Source of the DNA: Artocarpus heterophyllus
Taxonomy: Eukaryota > Streptophyta > Magnoliopsida > Rosales > Moraceae
Assembly (NCBI GenBank): GCA_025403435.1
Contig: CM046330.1
Coordinates: 17,320,239-17,384,238, forward strand
DNA length: 64,000 nucleotides
Direction of reading: 5' to 3'
Position numbers and translations under genes: made by a program. Numbering within the stretch: position 1 is the stretch's first letter; each line of letters starts with the position of its first letter. Under the pieces are notes generated by a model that had not been told where the DNA came from, ran no database searches, and saw only the letters and a list, made by a program, of their open reading frames with translations. Below are positions 58,545-64,000 of this stretch, in pieces.

Positions 58545-58850
58545 ATTTTTTACGACGGCTTTTGCAAAAATCGTCGTATAAAATATCTTCGACGATGGTT
58601 TTTTTCAAAAACTGTCGTGAAATATATAGATTCCACGACCGTTTTCAAAAAATTCAAAAATTTGAAGAATTATTGTTCCACGACCTTTTCGTGAAAAACT
58701 GTCATGGAAGACAGATCTTCAACGACGGTTTTTCAAAAAACAATCATGGAAGACCCAGCCTTCCACGACTGTTTTTCAAAAAACAGTCGTGGAAGACCCA
58801 ACCTTCCATGACTGTTTTTTGACAAAACGGTCGTGAAAGGTGGATTCTTC
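58545..58850. repeat. Internal cluster of CACTA hairpin repeats
   Basis: At least six ACGACGGTTTTTCAAAAA..CGTCGTGG-type units in the middle of the element, where subterminal repeats are not expected. Suggests fusion of two related elements. Confidence 0.85.
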
Positions 58851-58904
58851 AAATTTTTGAAATTCGCGCCACCCACCTATATCTATGTGCGCCTAAGGTT
58901 CCCA

Positions 58905-59480
58905 ATATGCCTCACTCTCCTCTCTCAAATCTCTTTTTTTATCTCTCTAAAATCTCTCTTTCTCTCTCTAAAATCCCTCACTCTCTCTCTAAAATCGCCT
59001 CCACCACACCGCCATCACCTCCAGCGCGCCGCCAGCACCTCCATCGAGCCGCCCTCACCTCCACCGCTGGTAAGCTCCCCCTCCCTCTCTCTCTCCTCTT
59101 CCCCCTCCCTCTCTCTCTCCTCGTCCCCCTCGCCCCCATCCCCACCCCCCTCGCCCAGCCCCCTCCACCCCTCTCTTCCCCCTTGCCCAGCCCCCCCACC
59201 CCCCGCGCCCCCCTTGCCAACCCCTCCCCACCCCCCTCTTCTCCCTCGAGAGCCCAGCCCCCCCACCCCTCGAGCCCCGCTCGCCACCCCCCCACCCCCC
59301 GTGACCCCCTCTTCCCCCTCGCGTTCCCAGCAGCCCCCACCCCCTTTTCCCCCTCGCCTAGCCCCCCTTACCCCCTGCGCCCCCCTTGCCAACCCCTCCC
59401 ACCACCCGCGCCTCCCCACCCCCCCCCCCCCCCCCGGTCCCCCTCGCCCAGCCCCCCCACCCCACACCCGCCTCTCGCCC
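58905..59480 (+). repeat. Pyrimidine-rich low-complexity tract in CACTA
   Basis: CTCTCTCTAAAATC repeats (58915-58995) lead into a short GC-rich segment (CCTCCAGCGCGCCGCCAGC) and CCGCTGGTAAGC, which resembles a 5' exon with a splice donor at about 59066. It then becomes almost pure C with T (59070-59470). The proline/serine frames of up to 234 codons are products of composition and occur in several frames and on both strands. Confidence 0.75.
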
Positions 59481-59519
59481 ATCTATGAAATTGTGTACAT
59501 TAAAGTTGTAAAGATATGC

Positions 59520-59945
59520 ATAATGTGTACTATGTGAGGATATGTAAATATGTACAATTGGAGCTCCCATTATGTGAATATGTGTAATTTGTGAAATTAT
59601 ATGTGTAATTGAAATTATGAATTTGTCAATATGTGTAACATGTGAAATGAAATGATTTTGTGAAATTATGTTGTTGAAATTGTAAACTTGTGAATATGTG
59701 AAGATTTGAATACGTCAAATTATGTCAATATATGTAAAGTTGTGCGTATGTGTAATATGTGAGGTTATGTAAGTATGTGTAATATGTGAAATTATGTGAA
59801 TATGTGCAATTTGTGAAATTAAATATGTAATTGAATTTTTAAATTTGTGAATATGTGTAATATGTGAAATTGTGTGAAAATGTAAGAAATAGAATATGTG
59901 AAGATGTGAATATGTGAATATGTGTAGTTTGTGATTTAATATTAG
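59520..59945. repeat. Minisatellite of GTGAAATATGTGTAAT-type units
   Basis: Degenerate tandem units built from AATATGTGTAAT, TGTGAAATTATG and TTGTGAA over ~425 bp, between the C-rich tract and the right-hand hairpins. Confidence 0.75.
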
Positions 59946-60014
59946 TATGTATGTGCTAGTTTTGGAATACTTTACACAGGTACAATGTCTCACCCCATTG
60001 ATAGTGACGAGTAT

Positions 60015-60250
60015 GGTTTTTCACAAAACCGTGGTGGAAAGGGGAGGATTCCACGACGGTTTTTCACGAAACCGTCATGGAATCTGGCCCTTTCCATGAC
60101 GGTTTTTCGTGAAACCGTCGTGGAATCCCACCCCATTTTACCTCTCCTCGTGCCAATTTTCGTATTACACGATAGTAAAAAACTGTCGTGAAAACTTCAC
60201 GTTGTATCACAACTGAAGCTTTCACGACGGTTATAAACCGTCGTGGAATC
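60015..60250. repeat. CACTA right subterminal hairpin repeats
   Basis: Four to five units (CCACGACGGTTTTTCACGAAACCGTC...TGGAAT and similar) directly inside the right terminal repeat. Confidence 0.9.
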
Positions 60251-60313
60251 CACAGTTTGTAGTAGTGCGTGTTATTCGTACCAACCTATTTATGACCTAA
60301 TTAATAAACATAC

Positions 60314-60777
60314 ATTCCAAACCCGTTTATCTCCTATCATTTCGTATTACGTCATTATGCCGTATCCGAAATTACCAGGCTTATAAATATCTATACATTA
60401 CAAATGATAATCAATATTATATTCGCTAAAAAATATATAAACATGAATATATACAACTACGTACCACTACCTTTATAGAACTAAACTTATATTGCATTTT
60501 AGAAGGGAAAAATGAAAGTGGCGCTCAATTTTTAGCGAAATTACCAGGCTTATAAATTCCAAACCCGTTATCTCCTGTCGTTTCGTATTGCGTCATTATG
60601 CCGTATCCAAAATTACCAGGCTTATAAATATCTATACATTACAAATGATAATCAATATTATATTCGCTAAAAAATATATAAACATGAATATATACAACTA
60701 CGTACCACTACCTTTATAGAACTAAACTTATATTGCATTTTAGAAGGGAAAAATGAAAGTGGCGCTCAATTTTTTTA
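60314..60777. repeat. 242-bp-period tandem duplication
   Basis: 60314-60535 and 60556-60777 are almost identical (ATTCCAAACCCG...GGCGCTCAATTTTT), joined by ~20 bp that repeat AAATTACCAGGCTTATAA. The duplicated block spans the right end of the hAT-like repeat. Confidence 0.93.
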
Positions 60778-61059
60778 ATAACAAAAAGCACCTATCAAAT
60801 GTTTCAATTGGTACTTAAACTTTTTGTTTATGGATGGAAAATTTAGTAATTTTTCCTCTATGTAATTGTCAATTTTTTCATCCTACCATCCATTTTTGGA
60901 AGGAGAAAATATGGTAGGAACTACTTATAAGTTTTTCCAACCGATTTTCCTTTCCATCCAAACTTCTCGCCTACCAAACATATTAACTTATCAATTTCTA
61001 TCCTAATATTCCTCTAACATTTTCTTTCCTTCCACTTTTCATTCGTACTAAACACAGGG

Positions 61060-61517
61060 TGAGGTGATTCTAGTGAGATTGGTGTGTTACATAGTTAAAG
61101 GAGAGAGAAAATTTTCCTCTTATCTTGATAGACTTCTGATTGCTCCAAACTATTCTATAAATAGAGGCCTTGGGTCCTCATTTATTCTTAGACTACTATA
61201 GTTCAAATTTCAGAGTAAAACTTTAATCATTCTACTTTTTTAGTCCCTCAGGCATTATTGACTAGTTGAAAGGAGAGAAGTTATGGCGAAGGTCTATTGA
61301 GTTGTGTCCATAGACAACAGCCTCAAGGGAGAGTCATAGCATTCAAGATCTAAAGATTGAGATTTTCCCTAATTAGTTAGAAGTGCTGCTTTATGTCATC
61401 AACAGGTGCATTTGATTAGAATTCTTTTTATTATTTATAGCAACCTGAGTTAGATTCTAAGTGCTTATAATAAAAATTTTAAAATTCCACTACGTCATTC
61501 AATCAATTATTCCAACA
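61060..61517 (+). repeat. Copia LTR remnant, 3' part of split LTR
   Basis: TATA-like CTATAAATAGAGG at 61155, GAAAGGAGAGAAG... and an end of TTCCAACA at 61517, matching the last part of copia-2/3-type LTRs. Probably the continuation of 55800-56620. Confidence 0.55.
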
Positions 61518-61934
61518 CAAAGATTTGCTCAAAACGTAATTTCCATTTGAAAAGTTTTTTTTTTTTGGTCAAAAAAGATAATTTTTTACTTTCTCATCAA
61601 ACTAGATTTTTGGGCCCTATGGTCCTTTGGATTGTCCCTTAGGGTCATTAAATCCTACCTTTTACTATTGCATTGCATCACAATGAAGAAGCATAATTGT
61701 TTGAGGAAGCATTGATAAAAAAATTGTAATACTTAGATTACCTCCAAAAGTACAGGTGAATCTTCTCCTTTCTTCAAACTTTTTTTACGTGGTGTCTACT
61801 ATGACCCGACTCATATAAAGATATTTAATTGTCCATCATGGCCGATCAAATCTATGGTTTAAATTAAATTTAGAAATTCTTAATGAAAAAAAAGAAAGCT
61901 CATTTGTTGAAGAAACGAGTGGGACTACTTCTTG
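61518..61934. other. Unassigned spacer between LTRs
   Basis: AT-rich, no open frame or recognised element. Confidence 0.45.
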
Positions 61935-64000
61935 TTAGGATCGATGTATTAAGAAACAAATATTTAATTTATATTTATAATATTATTGGTTAGATAAATA
62001 ATAATATAATTATTTCATGTATGAATAATAATCTTCATATTACTTTCATATTAATGATTGTATATTAAGCAAACACATGATTCATGACTATTATTAGGCA
62101 TATATGAGGTCTATATATTGATAGATCTGATTTGGTGATTAAGAGTCCACAAAAATAGTCTGCATAAGTTTGGGTTCTTTATTCATGATAAAGTTGTAAT
62201 GGGGATCTATGTTTACTTGGAAAGGTGGTTTATCTTGGCTATCAGAGCATGTTAACTTTATAGTAGACATATTAGTGTGATAGGCCTAATGATTGATGCA
62301 CACTAGACTGAATCTAAAATGTTATTGATTTAACAATAAATCTATTTAATTTAAATCAATTCACTTTGGCAATTAGTTATATGTCTTCTTAGTCTTGAAG
62401 TGGATTCATAACTCTATGTTTGTAGCTTATATCTTTTGATATGCCAAAGGCAAGAATTTTGAGGAACAAAAGCTCCATTGTCGGTATATTAGAGATGTAA
62501 CCTATATTTGATGAGAAAATATTCTATAGATCTAGAATTCATAGCTCTCAAATAAGGAGTCAATGTAATCCTCCAAATGCATTATTTAGGTTTTGTAAAA
62601 TAGAACAAGGCATCGGTCATCTAGATACCTATAGTTATCGAATGATATTCTGTTTTTATTTGATAAAATAAAGAATGAATTTTCCAATGGTTACATAATG
62701 GAACTTTAAAATAAAATAATAGGGAGGTAAAACAAAACTTGATCGATAACCTACGAGAATATACATAATATGTGAGGTCATGGACAAAACTCATTAGAGT
62801 CTCGTAATATGGTACATTAATAATAAAATTGTTTAATTTAAATCAATTCACTTTGGCAATTATTTATGTGTCTTCTTAATCCTAAAGTGGACTTCATGAC
62901 TCCATGTTTGTAGCTTATATCTTTTGATACGCCAAAGACAGGAATTTTGATGAATGAAGGCTCCATTATTGGTACGTTAGAGATGTAATCTATATTCGAT
63001 GAGAGCATATCTATAGACACAAAATCCATAGCTCTCAAACAAGGAGTCAATGTTATCCAAAGGCATTATTTGGGTTTTGTAGAATAGAACGAGACGTCGG
63101 TCATCTGGATACCTACGATAATTAGATGATATTCTATTTTTATTTGTTACAATAAGAATGAATTTTGTCAATGGTTAAATAATGAAACTTTAAGATATAA
63201 TAATCGAGAGGTAAAACAAAACTTGATGGATAACATATGAGAGTACACACATAATATGTGCGGTCATGGACAAGATTAATTGGAGTCTCATAATGTAGTA
63301 CACTAATAACAAATCCGTTTAATTTAAATCAATTCACTTTGGCAATTATTTATGTGTCTTCTTAATTCTAAAGTGGATTCATGATTCTATATTTGTAGCT
63401 TATATCTTTTGACATGCCAAAGGAGGGAATTTTTATGAACAAAGGCTCCGTTATTGGTATGTTGAAGATGTAACCTATATTTGATAAGAGCATAGTCTAC
63501 AAACATGGAATCCATAGCGCTAAAGCAAGGAGTCAACATTATCCTATAAAGGCATTATTTGGGATTTATAAAATAGAATAAGGCCCCAGTCATCTGGATA
63601 TCTATGATAATTAGATGATATTCTATTTTTATTTGTTACAATAAGAAAGAATTTTCCAATGGTTAAATAATGAAACTTTAAGAAAAAAGAATCAGGAGGT
63701 AAGCCAAAACTTGATCAATAACTTATAGAAAATGTGTAATATGTGAGGTTAGGACAAGACTAATTAGAGTCTCGAAATACAGTACATTATCAAGAGTGCA
63801 GGTGGAATGACAAAGAAGTTAATAATTGAACAAATAATTGATTAATGATTATTTTATCTGTTATTATTAGAGCATGATAATATATATACATCAAGTCTCA
63901 ATGCTAGCTCATTAATTCTTTTATGACAGATTGGGCAAATAAAGATTACTATCAGTCAGATAAAAGTACATATGAGTTGGGCCACTAGGCATGATGGGGC
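61935..64000 (+). repeat. Copia LTR with internal triplication (runs off the window)
   Basis: TGTTAGGATCGATG start. TTTATTCATGATAAAGTTGTAATGG...GGTTTATCTTGGC parallels the copia-2 LTR (26870-26945). It is already over 2 kb because a block of ~487 bp is present three times. Its 3' end is outside the window. Confidence 0.75.
62345..63800. repeat. Three tandem ~487-bp copies inside a copia LTR
   Basis: The words TTTAATTTAAATCAATTCAC start each copy at 62345, 62832 and 63318; GTCATCTGGATACC and GGTCATGGACAAGA recur at the same phase. Copies 2 and 3 are closer to each other than to copy 1 by eye. Confidence 0.92.

Larger units (their letters stand above)
57293..60267 (+). mobile_element. CACTA (En/Spm-type) transposon
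   Basis: Terminal inverted repeats CACTACTACAAA (57293) and TTTGTAGTAGTG (ending 60267) with the perfect 3-bp duplication CGT on both sides (57290-57292, 60268-60270). Three clusters of subterminal hairpin repeats: 57400-57740, 58545-58850, 60015-60250. Inside are the remains of a transposase-associated domain (58178-58530), a pyrimidine-rich block (58905-59480) and a TGTGAAATATG-type minisatellite (59520-59945). At 2975 bp it is far shorter than autonomous elements and lacks the catalytic transposase. Confidence 0.93.
56875..60380. mobile_element. Possible non-autonomous hAT-like repeat split by CACTA
   Basis: Starts AGGGTTGGCAATT (56875) and ends with AATTACCAGGCT (~60378), imperfect terminal inverted repeats. 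The body is full of CACGATACG/GTGTCGTGTCG words seen in a widespread plant repeat. It is interrupted by the CACTA element at 57293-60267. Confidence 0.4.
56628..61055. mobile_element. Possible MITE carrying later insertions
   Basis: The left end (CCGTTTGTTAAGAAGGAAAG) and the reverse complement of the right end (TGTTTAGTACGAATGAAAAG, then GGAAGGAAAG) are similar and purine-rich, as in common plant hAT-like MITEs. They enclose the hAT-like repeat and the CACTA element. The target duplication is not exact (GTGTGAT against GTGAGGTGAT), so this is tentative. Confidence 0.3.

Noticed and set aside
58833..59537. 234-codon proline/serine-rich frame as an extensin-like protein
   Set aside because: It is the translation of a C/T-rich tract; equally long frames exist in other frames and on the other strand.

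Overview
The window reads as plant nuclear DNA, probably from an angiosperm: AT-rich, with Ty1/copia and Ty3/gypsy LTR retrotransposons primed by initiator-methionine tRNA, a CACTA transposon and MITE-like repeats. I found no convincing host gene, tRNA, rRNA or prokaryotic feature. Almost every long open frame is a decayed piece of a mobile element, so this looks like a heterochromatic, nested repeat block.

Layout. 1-20833: a minus-strand Ty3/gypsy chromovirus (Tekay/Del-like) with LTRs at 1-2924 (its outer ~90 bp lie outside the window) and 17849-20833. Its pol is split by a complete minus-strand SIRE-type copia element (5039-15084) flanked by the 5-bp target duplication ATAAT. The gypsy itself sits inside the 5' LTR of an older, heavily decayed plus-strand copia element (here copia-2, 20834-28625). 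The order of insertion is therefore copia-2, then gypsy, then SIRE. 28626-33531: MITE-like repeat, a gypsy-like LTR and a large inverted repeat (about 31050-31925 against 32075-32940). 33532-39048: a plus-strand copia remnant (copia-5: LTR, leader, gag and protease) cut by a minus-strand copia remnant (copia-4, 39049-43551) of the copia-2 family. 43552-45367: fragment of a Tat-type gypsy, cut by a plus-strand copia (copia-3, 45368 to about 51203) that keeps LTR, gag, protease and integrase but has lost reverse transcriptase and its 3' LTR. 51204-56630: a series of LTR-like fragments. 57293-60267: a CACTA element with exact terminal repeats and a CGT/CGT target duplication, carrying hairpin-forming subterminal repeats and the remains of a transposase-associated domain. 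60314-60777: a 242-bp tandem duplication. 61935 to the end: a copia LTR that contains three tandem copies of a ~487-bp block.

The most interesting signal is a short, nearly palindromic GC-rich motif, TCGGCAGGCCGA (reverse strand TCGGCCTGCCGA). It is clustered in the LTRs or leaders of three unrelated retrotransposon families (gypsy, SIRE, copia-2/3). In SIRE and copia-2/3 the clusters lie about 100 bp upstream of a TATA box, and a further cluster adjoins an internal TATA box in front of the SIRE element's extra (envelope-position) open frame. That extra frame is the longest frame downstream of gag in the SIRE element that shows no disruption, whereas the element's gag start and pol are broken repeatedly.

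All identifications come from reading motifs by eye; no database search was run. LTR identities and family or clade names are therefore judgements.
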